Source: Plazaster borealis (lineage: Eukaryota > Echinodermata > Asteroidea > Forcipulatida > Labidiasteridae). Taken from it: a DNA stretch of 64,000 bases. The notes below the pieces were generated by a model, which was not told the DNA's origin, ran no database searches, and was given only the letters and a program-made list of their open reading frames with translations. A program made the position numbers and the translations under genes. Each line of letters opens with the position of its first letter. The first letter of the stretch is position 1. Positions 1 through 12,600 of this stretch are shown here, piece by piece. The DNA lies in the NCBI GenBank assembly GCA_021014325.1, contig CM037464.1, positions 6,107,127 through 6,171,126 of the forward strand. The letters run 5' to 3'.

Positions 1-195
1 GATTGGGAACGAGATTCAAAGAACTTACTTGACACACTCGCTTGTTGAGGTTTGAGGAAGAAACTAAATTTTCTCTAGCTACAACTGTACTTTTACATGT
101 ATAACTGAACTACTTCAGGGATAAACGGGTTTTCAGAGGTCTTGGAACTACCTCCATCAGACTTCAAAACTTCCCCAAATGTGAACATTGGCCAA

Positions 196-575
196 ACGTG
201 GCCAAGCTGTCTAGTTCAGCTTTGGTGTTGTCAGCAACAGAGTGTGGGTTTGAATCCCAGTCATGACACTTGTCACCTTGTGCCCTTGAGCAAGGCACTT
301 AACCATAATTGCTTCTTGCTTCGTAAAAAGTTGGTAAGGTAGTGCATTTTGCTCTACCAGCCAGGCTCCTGGTGGATGATACCCATGCCAACATCCTTGC
401 GGACTGTGGAGGGTGTGTAACCTTGTTTCATCCCTAGTAGTTCATGTAGTTGGCAACGTGCCCCTGATCGCTGATGACAGTTGATTTGGTCAACAGCCCA
501 AATCAGTTAAGTGTAGCCCTCACCTTGAAGTGGCCGTCCTGCCTTGTGATGTAAGGCAATATCTCATTGAAACAA
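196..575 (+). repeat. tRNA-derived SINE, tail type 1
   Basis: The head resembles a Leu/Ser-type tRNA: an A-box-like stretch near 205 (GTGGCCAAGCTGTCTAGTT) and a B-box-like GGTTTGAATCCC near 247. A unique tail follows, ending near GTGATGTAAGGCAATATCTC. The same tail recurs at 13971-14300 (+) and 45379-45590 (-). The copy is old and diverged, and it lies in the LAPTM4 intron upstream of the first visible exon. Confidence 0.7.
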
Positions 576-663
576 AATTGTAATCTGTGGCATTTATTTT
601 TCTGTGTAATTTGTAACTTTGATTGTTTGATTAATGTCCTTTCTCTTAAAATTAAATTAACAG

Positions 664-3600
664 GTTGGGCAAGTATGTGCTATGCTGTTGATTGCATCTA
701 TGATCATCAAGGGCACTGTCAAAACTGAGGACAACACGTCCAACTTGTCAATTGAAGACCAGCATGATGCATGTAAGTATATAATGTAATCCCGTTTAAA
801 ACAGGCTGTGTTTGACTTCTTTAATCCTAACCACCATCTGGGGCCAATTTCATAGCGCTGCTTAACAGTAAGCAAACTTTCGTGCTAACTATAGCAGAAA
901 AAATTGCTTTTAAAAGCAGTAAGCATATTTCACAGGATAGCAAGAAAATTAGGCGTCATTCATTTTCATGCAGTAAGCACCGGAAGGTTAGCATGCCTTT
1001 TGTGTGCTTACGGTTAGCAGCGCTATGAAATGGAAACTCGCGCATTAAACAGGAGCTCTATGAGGAGCTCTATGAAATTGGCCCCAGTTGTCTTAGGCAC
1101 CCGGCTAAATGCGTCAAAATGCAACACAGATGAAATGTAAACCCTGCTACATGTTATTGTAAGTGCAGCAAAATGTGAAGTGAACTGATTTACCCCAGCC
1201 TTGGCACTGGGCATTTACCCTGCTAATTGCAGCAAAATGCAACACAGTTGAAATGAAAATCCTGCTACATATAATGCAGTAAACTGCAACAGAGGATTTT
1301 GTTGCATTGTGAAGTGAATTGGTTTACATGTACGCTGGCCTTGGCACTGGGCCTTTACCCTGCGAAATGCAGCAAAATGCAGCACGGTTTAGATGAAAAC
1401 CCTGCCAAGTACAACAAAATGCAATCAGATGATTTTGTTGCATTGTGAAGTGAACTTGTTTACACTAGCCTTGGCACTGGGCAAAATGCATTGAAGGTTG
1501 TTGTGGACTGGGACTGCACATGGGCAAGCCAAGGCCCTGTAGAACCCTGCTAAATGCAGCACAGTGCAACTGAGTATGGGGTTTTGACTGTTAATTGCGG
1601 CCAAATATGACTTTTACCAGTTGGCGCCTTTTGTTGTATAGGGTTAATTAGGGCCAAATTTCCTGGAGCTGCTTAACGGTATGCAATTTTAGTTTTGCTT
1701 GCTTTAGCAAAACAATTTGCTTACATGTAAGTTAAAGTGTATTTCACTGGTTAGCAAGAAAATTAAGAGGCCAGCTTGCCAGTACTAGATGCTCAACTGA
1801 AAAGCACTTGACTACAACACTGGCATGATACATGTACAACGTAATATGTGGTATGGCAGTCTTCCAGTTTGCGTTCTAGTTTACGTAACTAATTCCCAAA
1901 TTCCATGTTGCATAAAAGCACGGAATATTGTTATGATTTTGTGGTGCCCAGTGGATGGCTGTAGGGTGTTGAATTTTATTTTCAGAGTGATGACAAGCCA
2001 TTGGATTGTACATGTAGATCATGACTGAAAAATTGTATTCAGTGTTGGTGACTTATGTTTTTTATTGTGGTTTTGGGTTTTTTTGAGGGGGGGTCATTAT
2101 TTATGTTATCAATAAACTACAAAGAAAATATACCAAAATACATATTTTGTAGCTTTTTTCTTTTTAAATACATCGAAATTACTCATGAATTGTTATTTTA
2201 ATTTTCTTTCTAAAATGAACCGCAAAATGAACCGGAAAGGGTTGCTGAGATACAAACTGTTTTGTCAGGTGTTTTTTTTGCAAGTTTCCTTTGCATTTAT
2301 TAATTCCATTTTAAATGGAACAAAAAGAAAATATATTAATGAGTATATATAAAATGTAACCTAACCAATATTAATTGCAAGTTATAAACCACAAGGGAAA
2401 TTGACAAATACTAATTGCATATGACAAATTCTAAATTTGGAAACGAAAGGGAAAGAACTTTCATCCGGCGTGGTATTCTTCCATGTGTTATACAGGATGG
2501 AGGGGGGGGGGGGGCAAAGTTGTCATGATCAAAGCGGGCCTGAAGCTGTACATAGAATTTTATGAGCTCTCGCCCAGTTACTGCACTCTCGACCACTCCC
2601 TCCGTATCATGGAGAGAGTGCTCCCGTGTGCTGTAACTGGATGAGAGTTAATATTCCATGCATACTATGTACAGCCACAGGCCTGCTTTGATCATGACGT
2701 AAAGCTTTCCTAATTAGTTTCCTTCAGAAAAACTGTAAGACTGATATTAAATAGTCCCCCCCAAAAATTTTTTAAACCATCCTTAAAACCCTAACCACCC
2801 CAAAATAGGCAAAACCATCAAAATCCAAATGCATGTTTCGTTTGATTCTCTTGGACCGAGGACTGCATTTAAGTAAACTGGTCAATGCTTTACAAGGAAT
2901 CAGGCATACAGGTACATTGTACATGTACAGGGTTCTACCTTAACAGGGGTACGCTGGCCAAATGCAAGTTAAAACACCTGAGGATCAGCCAAAATTCACT
3001 ACAAGTGGTCCGGCTTGCTAGTTCAGTGTTGTACAGCTTCCCGATTTTACTTGAAATATGGACCAGTGAGAAAAAAGGCAGACTATTGAAAAAGACAAGT
3101 TACATGTAACTGGTCGTGCTGGCTAGACATTCAAAAGTTTAAGGGCAAACCCTGATGTGCACGTACAATGTACATTGTACTACCAACAAAAATCCAACAC
3201 CATGACCATATCCATTATAATCAGTTTCAGTTTCAGGGTTGAGTTACATGTACATGGTCATGGTGTTGCTCTTCAATGCTTAGAGTGAGGATGGGTCCTT
3301 CGGAACAACTTGTTATTATTGGCCTACATGTACCCCATGCATCAATGAGATTTTCCTCTCTTTTTTTTCTAGGGTCTAATAATGCTAATATTCATGTGAT
3401 AATGGCCAGTAGGTCATACTGTGTAATGTCTGCAATTATTGAACACAAAAGAAACTACATATAAGGCCATGTTCGAATTTGCGGCTACAGCTGTGGCTGT
3501 TGCTTAGGATGATGCTTCTGGGCATCCTATTCTTCAATGCTTGTTCACATGACGATCAAGCCGCAGCCATGTCCACTAATTCGGACATGGCCTTTGTCAA

Positions 3601-6600
3601 ACCTCGAATTAAACTGAGATACTTCTCTGGGTTTGCCACACATGTTACTTTCTAAAGTTACTGTACAAGTCTCCTGTCTTACCGTGTGAAAAAGTATCAT
3701 GCCCTTTTGTATTCGGGTCATTCCATGCCAACTCACCTAAAATTTTGAAAATTTGACAGTGACCGGCTCAGATTTTTTTCTTAATTTTTTTAAAGCAACC
3801 TCCATATGTGTTATAAACACACACCAATTTTTTTCTGCCAAATCTTTTTGGTTTTTAAGATACAACCCCTTAAACAGTGAAGCCCTGCCCCCTTTGTTCA
3901 CCCAAAATGCTGCATCAGTGAGTTTTCGTCAATTTCAGAGGCCCATATCTCAAAATCGAGATAAGATCTACCCCGGTTAATTGTTATTTATGATGACTGG
4001 TGACCAAATTATCAACATCTACTGTAACAATTGGTATGTCAAATTTACTTTTTGTGTAATGGGTCCTCAAAAACCTTAAATTGTACTGTTTAGAGGGACT
4101 TTTTGTAAATTTTGAACCCCCCTTGTGCCCACATAAAATATCAGTTTGCTTTTATATGACATATGGGTAATGTCTAGGTACATTTAAGTGCCCCAAAGCA
4201 AGGAAATACCAATCACAGATTAACTGGGTGTTTGGCAGGGGTGTAAATATGACCCCAAGGTTGAAAACGCCCAAAATACCCCTTCATTCTATTGGTTTTT
4301 TGGGGGCGTGGCAAATTACTCAAGGGCTTGACAATTTTTTATCTGCAAACAATGTATCTGGACTGTGTCTGTAAGAAAATTCAGCTTGGCCTTCTGAATT
4401 TTTCTTGGTTAAAAAAATGTTTGTGTAAAACAGGCATTTTGCCTTTATTGTAGTTCACGTTATTACTATATACACACATGTAGAATATTTGGGGAAGTCA
4501 TAAACTTAAATTCACCTTCCAAACTACATGACCCTGAGTGTCTCAAGGCTACTCAAGACCTCTCACAATAGTGTTTATGTCATCAGTGCTTATACCACCC
4601 CAAATCTAAGGTTATTGGGCCTTTAAATAGGTGTACTTGTTTACATTATTGTATTCAAGGAGGTAGACTGTACACTCCTGGCACCCAAGCACTTGCACAA
4701 TGCAAAAGATCCTGACCACCAGCAAGGAGATAAATCCTAATCCTGTCTTATGTCCACCATCAATTCTTTGGACTTGCATACATGAGTGATTAAGTTGAAT
4801 ACATTAGTTGCATGTAATTATCTCTTTGCCTAATACATCAAATGTAGGTTGTCATAGTTTTGATACTTCTCTGAACTGAAATGTGGAATAATAAATAATT
4901 TACCTTTAACTCATTTCACCTCTGGTTCATGTACATGTACTTCACTTGATATAATTTGGGAACAAAGATTTGATATGGTTATAGTCTGTAGACAAAAGCT
5001 TATACCGTCGACCTCCACGTCCAAGCATTTCTGGAGCATCAATACAGCAGATTATGTCCTGAAAAGGCACATAACATTCGTTATGGTGATCACCCCAGGA
5101 AAGAAAACCAGTTCGTGCAGATTTGGTCATGAATTTTACATAAACGTCATTGTTCTCATCTGACCGTTTATCAATGTGGCCAATGAACCAGTCTTTATCA
5201 TACACACAAGCAATGTATTTACCTGGTTGGTAATCATTTGATACATTATCACAAGTTAATGTCTTATTAAGGTTACCAAGAGTAACGGCACTGAAGTGCT
5301 CATCTGCAGATAGCCGTCGCATTTTTAGCTCTGTTTTAGCTACAGGTATGAAACTGTGGTGTGATCGTGTTCCTGAAATTGTTGATGATGAAGAGTACCG
5401 CAATCAAGAGAAAATGCCTCGGCATTGCTCTTCACCTCTGCGTCACTTACAAAAAAATACTTTATTCCTTGGATATTTTCAGAGGCCCAATCAAACATCT
5501 GCTTTGCTGTTAGGATTTGACCATCAGTAGTTGCCTGCAAGCTGGCCCTGGCAATAAGTCTTTTTGTAGTTCCCCCTATCCCATCACAAGGGCTTTTTCC
5601 ATGGCTAGTGGCGAAGAAATGCCACTCTGCATGTAGACCATGATCATCCAGGTGGTGGCACAGGTTACTGAAGTTTTTGAAATTTTTGTACTGGCTTGCC
5701 GCACCATCACTGAAGTAAATGAGTTTCTTTGTGTTTGGCAAGGTCTTCTTTATGTATGAGACCAATGTTAAAATGAAGGCATGAACAGTGGTTGTAGAAT
5801 GCTTTAAGCAGTCTGATATTATGCAGGCACTTAGACACTTCAGTTCACCTTGTTCCATATAATACACAGTGAAAGGATGTAGAGTAGCCTGACTGTTCTC
5901 CCAGTAGAAACCTTGGATGGCATCTTGAATGATAAAACTGTAGTTTTCAGCAAAGTCAAGAAGAACAACTGCCTGATCTTCAGGAATGTTTTCTTTAAGT
6001 GATCGTAAGTATGCAGATTGTGCCTTGGCTATGTAATGGTGATGGCGTAGTTTGTCACAGGCATCACACGCTGTCTTTAGAAACTCATTAAGAGGAAGCT
6101 GTAAAGAAACAACCGTTGTCCTATCTGTATGAGTCCACTGCTTATAATTGATTGTATCATCCATGTCAATATCATTTTCTGAAAATAATCCCTGCAAGTA
6201 ATCCAGTAGTGCACCTGTACCTGGACAGGAATCGCAAGAAACCATCATACAGTTGCGATTTTCTATACTGCAAACTATTTTGGCCAGTAGCTCTTTGTAG
6301 TCATCATGATGAGGGATAGCTGCCATGAGAAGTTTCATATTTTGATGTTGTTCGCAGACACAGACTGAATGCATGCCCTTACTATTTACAGTTACACACC
6401 ATTTAGGGCGAAGTTCGCAAAACTTGGAAAAGCCTATCTTGTCACCAGTTGTCTTGACATACTCAGTGTAGAGCTCTTTCAGATTGACAAGAAGCAAACG
6501 CTTTTGTTTTTGTTGCTTCTGTCCATCTATCTTAATGGACACATAGTCTTTTTTCCCTGGGCACATCCTGGAGTAGTCATCACACTGATAAAATGCAATG

Positions 6601-9600
6601 ACTTTGTCAATGATACTTTGCCCAATACTCCTTCCTTTCTTCAAGTCTGGCTCTGCTAAGATTCCTTTGTTTCTCTTTAGTTCTCTCGCTTTCTTCACTA
6701 AATGTTCCGACACTTCAAATTCGTTGATAGTCTTTAGGATTGTCCAACTTGGTGGAACAAGAGTTAGAAGCTTCAATTTTTCCTTGGCTGTAGCAGTCTT
6801 ACATTTTTCTTTGAGAAGACAAACAAATTTGTGAAGGTCTTCACATTTCTTACATGACTTTTCTGCCTCAGAAGAACTTAATTCTTCTTGATGTACCTCT
6901 AACAGTTTAGCAACTTTTGCTTTTGTGACAATTTTAATTTCCTTTAGTTTTCTCTTGCCATACTTTGCTCTTTCTCTTTGTCTGACGGCTTGGAATGGAG
7001 ACAGCCCTATTGATGATGTACTAGCGGTAAGAGCCTCCTGTACAACATTTGCAGGTTCTTCAAATTCATCAGTGCTTGATGACTCGCTGTTTGGATTTTT
7101 ACTCTTATCCCTACAAGTTGGACAGAGTTTTTGGCCCGGTTTCACCATAAACTTCTTAAGTGCTGTTGCAGTATCTTCATCGATGATTCGGAGAGACTCT
7201 GCAAAAAACCAAAACAAAAAACATTCAAACAACCAAAAATCAGTTCACAATATAAATATGTAAATGTACAATGTATACTTCATAATTAAAATTTCAGCTG
7301 GTTTTATTTATAGCTTGTGTTCAAGCAAGAAACTAAATGTAATCTGTTGTTTTCTCTTTTTATTTTTTTAGCACCAACTTTACAAACAACTATAGAAACA
7401 TATAATAAAGTAATGGAAATAAATCACTTACTTCTAGCAAACTGTTTGTGTTTTTTAAATGGATCACAGCAGCTTGTTTGGAGACTTGAGTAACGCGTAA
7501 TATACACCTTCTCATGATGAAGACATAAAGTACTCTCACTTAAAATTGACACTTGACATCTCCACTCCAAAAGTTTCTTGTTCTCCTCAGTCAAATCAGT
7601 GAATTTAAGTAATCCAACTTGTCTGCAGTATGTCTTTTTGTGACAATCTTCCTTCAAAGCTTTACCAATGCTGCATGGACCCACTTTTCCTGAATCTGTT
7701 GACTCCATGCTTGAAGGTAGACAGATTTACTTGTGCAAGTTTAATGTGACTTCATGTTACACAAAATCAAACTTAATTTGTTGAAGTGTAGGATGTACAT
7801 AGATACTGGAGGTGTAATCATACTGCATGATAGTATGGCTTTTCCTAAATCAGAAAATGCACATGAGAATTCTTCCTACTTGTGTCAACCATCAGGTGAC
7901 ACTGGGACACAACAAGATACTGGACAACCATTGGTTACTGGGATGGCTATTATGCAGGCATTGACCTGTGCACACAGCAGCACAGTCTAAACACAGGCTG
8001 ATGAAGATCAGACAGGATTAAGATTTATCTCCTTGCTGGTGGTCAGGATCTTTTGCATTGTGCAAGTGCTTGGGTGCCAGGAGTGTACAGTCTACCTCCT
8101 TGAACACAATAATGTAAACAAGTACACCTATTTAAAGGCCCAATAAACTTAGATTTGGGGTGGTATAAGCACTGATGACATAAACACTATTGTGAGAAGT
8201 CTTGAGTAGCCTTGAGACACTCAGGGTCATGTAGTTTGGAAGGTGAATTTAAGTTTATGACTTCCCCAAATATTCTACATGTGTGTATATAGTAATAACG
8301 TGAACTACAATAAAGGCAAAATACCTGTTTTACACAAACATTTTTTTAACCAAGAAAAATTCAGAAGGCCAAGCTGAATTTTCTTACAGACACAGTCCAG
8401 ATACATTGTTTGCAGATAAAAAATTGTCAAGCCCTTGAGTAATTTGCCACGCCCCCAAAAAACCAATAGAATGAAGGGGTATTTTGGGCGTTTTCAACCT
8501 TGGCGTCATATTTACACCCCTGCCAAACACCCAGTTAATCTGTGATTGGTATTTCCTTGCTTAGGGGCACTCATATGTACCTAGACATTACCCATATGTC
8601 ATATAAAAGCAAACTGATATTTTATGTGGGCACAAGGGGGGTTCAAAATTTACAAAAAGTCCCTCTAAACAGTACAATTTAAGGTTTTTGAGGACCCATT
8701 ACACAAAAAGTAAATTTGACATACCAATTGTTACAGTAGATGTTGATAATTTGGTCACCAGTCATCATAAATAACAAATATCAGGGGTAGATCTTATCTC
8801 GATTTTGAGATATGGGCCTCTGAAATTGACGAAAACTCACTGATGCAGCATTTTGGGTGAACAAAGGGGGCAGGGCTTCACTGTTCAAGGGGTTGTATCT
8901 TAAAAACCAAAAAGATTTGGCAGAACAAATTTGGCGTGTGTTCATAACACCTATAGAGGATTATTTTTAAAAATTAAGAAAAAAATCTGAGTCGGTCACG
9001 GTCGACCCCTAGGTGAGTTGGCATGGAATGACCCATTCAAGAATGTTAGTCATTAAAACCTAATCCCAACAACCCTTTATTTCTTTTTTTTTTTCAACAG
9101 CTGATTACTGTGTTGGACTGGTCATCATCTGCTGTTACTTTCTTATCACAAGCATGATGATTAAGGGAGTTGCCCAGGTAAGATCTTACACAGGACCTGT
9201 TAAAATGCACATAACGTCATTTGAGTAGGGCGCCCTCGCGCTAGAGTTCAAAAGAAGGTTGCTGATTGGCCCATCATGTGCACCGCGCGTTGCCAGTGTT
9301 TCATCATCATTTCACCTCTAAGATGGTGACGGGATGATGGAAGTGTCGAGGCCGAGCGGTTAAGAGCACCGAATTCAAACTCTGGTGTTTCTGATCAGCA
9401 GAGTGTGGGTTCGAATCCCCAGCCGTGACACTTGTGTCCTTAAGCAAGACACTTAACCATTGCTTCGTCCTTCGGATGGGACGTAAAGCCGTTGGTCCCG
9501 TGTATTGTGTAATGCACGTAAAAGAACCCAGTGCACTTATCGAAAAGAGAAGGGGTTCGCCCCGGTGCTCAGAGGGGCTGTACATAAAAAAGTTAAACAC

Positions 9601-12600
9601 CAAACAATAATGAAAGCAAAACAAACGCTAAAAAGATACGACATTGAACAAAACAAAACGAGCCAAACTTTTAAAAAGTACAAAAGCTACAAAAAAACTA
9701 GGGCTCAATGCACGACAAAAATGCATGAAAAAAATGTTCACAAACAAACACAAAATCTAGTTATATTCCGCATTAAAAAGATGAGTCTTAAGACGTAATT
9801 TAAAACAGCCAGGGAGTTCAAATTTTAAGTCCGTAGGAAGTCTGTTCCATAGCTGTGGCGCCACCCTGCAGAAAGCTCTTTCTCCAGCTGATTTAAGTTT
9901 GACTGCTTGGACCCTGAGGAGACATGTATCAGAAGACGACCTAAGTGATCGGGCAGAAGTATACACTGTATGGCATCAGCAGATCAGTTAGGTATCGTCG
10001 AGGAGAAAGGTTATGACAGGCTTTGAAGATGATAAGAATCAGTTTGTACTAAATCCTGTGAGTTACACAGGCATCCATTGTAAGGATCTTAGAACTGGTG
10101 TGATATGGTCTTTGCGTCTGGTACCCGTAAGGATCCTCGCAGCCATATTCTGAATTCGCTGAAGGCGAGACATTGCACTATGAGGAAGACCATGCAGCAG
10201 GGCATTACATGAGTCTAAGCATGAGGTGACGAAAGTATGTATTGCAGTTGCTGCTGCTTCATCAGTGAGGTGCTATCTGCCGAGTCTTATGTACAGCTGA
10301 TGATATGCAGCATTACAAACGGAGGTGATGTGTGACCTATAACTCAGTGATGAGTCGAAGACGATACCGAGGTTGCGAACGTGACTCTTGGGCAGGATAG
10401 TACAGTTACAGTACAGTTAGGTCGATGCTTGGTTGATGAACCTTGGCACGTCGTTGGTGGGTGCCAATAAGCAAAAATTCAGTCTTATCACCGTTGAGCT
10501 TGAGTCTGTTTAGCACCATCCACTCTTGAATCTTAGCAACACACTCTCCAATTGTGTTCAAACAGGTAACGGGTGAATTAGATGAAGGTTTGAACGACAG
10601 GTAAAACTGCGTATCATCCGCATACAAATGGTAACAAAGTCCATATTGCGTTACCAAGTCTCCCAATGGTGAGGTGTAGATGGTAAACAAAAAGGGCCCC
10701 AGCACAGAACCTTGTGGAACACCACAGAAGAGCGAGTCATTCACACGTATTTGCTGCATCCTATCAGAGGTAGGATTAAAACCATTTTAGTGCGCCTGAT
10801 GTAATTCCAAGTCTGTCTGACATTCGTTGAATCAAGATGGTATGATTCACTGTGTCAAATGCAGCGGACATGTCTAAAGGGATCAAAGCAACTCTCTCCT
10901 GCCTGTCCATGGCCATGAGCACGGCCATAAGTGCAGTCTATGTACGTGTACTGTGTCCTACAGTCGACTCCCGTTAATACGAGCTCGCATGTTACGAGGT
11001 TCCGGTTAATACAAGGTTTTTTGCCGGTCCCGAACTGCCCCGTGCGTGTTTCAATGCATTTTAAAAAAAATTATATACGCACGCACGGTAGTAGAGTGAG
11101 AACATATAAAAGGAGGTTTTTTTGTCCCCCCTGAAACAAAATGTGTTTTTTTTTGTTAGTTGCGAGACCGAAATGGAATAATAAAGTAAACCTTCGTCAA
11201 AAGGGTTGAGAAATTAAACCCGAATACAATAGAGGTGATAATTGCATGGTGCTCGTAGAGTGCCACCAGTCTATTCAACTGGACTGGTTTACCCAAGCAG
11301 ACAATAGAGCTTAATCATCACGCGCGCTCAAAACCACCAACAAAGGTTAGTCCCTGACAATTTCAAAAACATTCCGCTTACATAATAAATTTTAAATAAT
11401 TCATGTCGGTATTTTCGGTTTTTTAATTATTAATTTGTTTTAATTATTAATCCTGTTTCATCAAAAAAAAACAAAAAAAACAAACTTAGTGTTAATTTTT
11501 TTTTTTTTTTCAAATTTTTTTTTATAAAAAATTGTTTTAATTCAAGAATTAATTTATAAAAAAAGAAACACGGATAAAAGACATTTTTATTAATATATTT
11601 TATTTAAAAAATAATAATCACAAAAAGAGAAATATTGAAAAAATGAAACAATATTAAAAAAAGAAAAAAAAAAAAAAACTCAAGTAAGTACTGAGCAACA
11701 CTCCACCAAATCCTCGCAGAAACATCTCGCTGGTGTCCCACGCTTGACATGCTGTTATCATATACTCATATACTTCATGTCGATCACCAACGAAAAATGT
11801 CATGTTCATATGTTCATATGTTCATACCAATCAGCTGGGTACAGAATCCGGGCGCTGTTGCTATATATGGCTGTTCTGGTAAGCAAACAGCTCCGTGCAG
11901 GCTAGCACAAGTGTATATGCACGTACACGTGTTGTGTGCATGCACAATGATGACGTGTGTATCTATATTTAGCGCGCTGCGTTTAAGACGAGGTTTGGAT
12001 AATACGAGGAAAATGGGCCAGTCCGGCGGACCTCGTTATAACGGGAGTCGACTGTACATGGTAAGCTGATTGAAAAGACTCAAACAAGTCATTTCTCTTC
12101 ATATGTGCAAGTAACTGCTCCAACACTGCTCGCTTGATCATCTTGGAAGCATATGGTAAGTTTGAAAGAGGCTGGTAGTTTTCCTTGACCATTGGTAGTC
12201 ACACACACTTTTTTTGGCAATGGCTTAACGACAGCTAATTGGTAGTCTTGAGGAACACAGGACAAGGTAAGTGAGTTGTTGATAACGGTAGTGATAGCAT
12301 CCACAACCTTGCTATCACAAAACCCGAGTAGCCATGTCGGTAGAGGATCAAGTTCGCAGGATTTATTTGGAGCTTTCTTCATGAGTTGCCAGACATCCCT
12401 CACAAGCAACGGTGTAAAGCAGGAGAGTTCAGTGTTAAACATCCTGCTTTCTGAGAGGGGTCTAGTCAGAGAGGGGTCTAGTCAGAGAGCCAGCAGCCTG
12501 GTTTACTTGCTGATCAATGTTGCTAATTTTCTCGACAAAGAAGCTACCAAAATCATCATCAAGCTTTGGATCACTATCGTGGCAAGGGAAGGGGGAGTCT

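Larger units (their letters stand above)
3715..9034 (-). mobile_element. 5.3-kb DNA transposon with ~1-kb terminal inverted repeats, superfamily unassigned
   Basis: The termini are GGGTCATTCCATGCC and its exact inverse, GGCATGGAATGACCC. ATTC immediately flanks both ends (3711-3714 and 9035-9038), consistent with a 4-bp target duplication. The inverted arms run 3715-4748 and 8010-9034 with few differences. The unique centre holds one spliced gene on the - strand (7708 to 4942). The insertion is in a LAPTM4 intron, its right end only 66 bp before the exon starting at 9101. Long arms and one DDE-like gene make this a cut-and-paste element. TIR sequence and TSD do not let me place it confidently in a named superfamily; a Kolobok- or MULE-related group is possible. 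Confidence 0.88.

Noticed and set aside
1100..1486. CRISPR-like array
   Set aside because: The units are long, diverged and contiguous, with no short identical repeats or unique spacers, and the window is eukaryotic.
6369..7263. Open + strand frames opposite the transposase
   Set aside because: Shadows of the - strand coding sequence; no motifs, no splice logic.
9344..9430. tRNA-Leu or tRNA-Ser gene
   Set aside because: Only the promoter boxes are well kept. The same head plus tail recurs many times, which marks a SINE.
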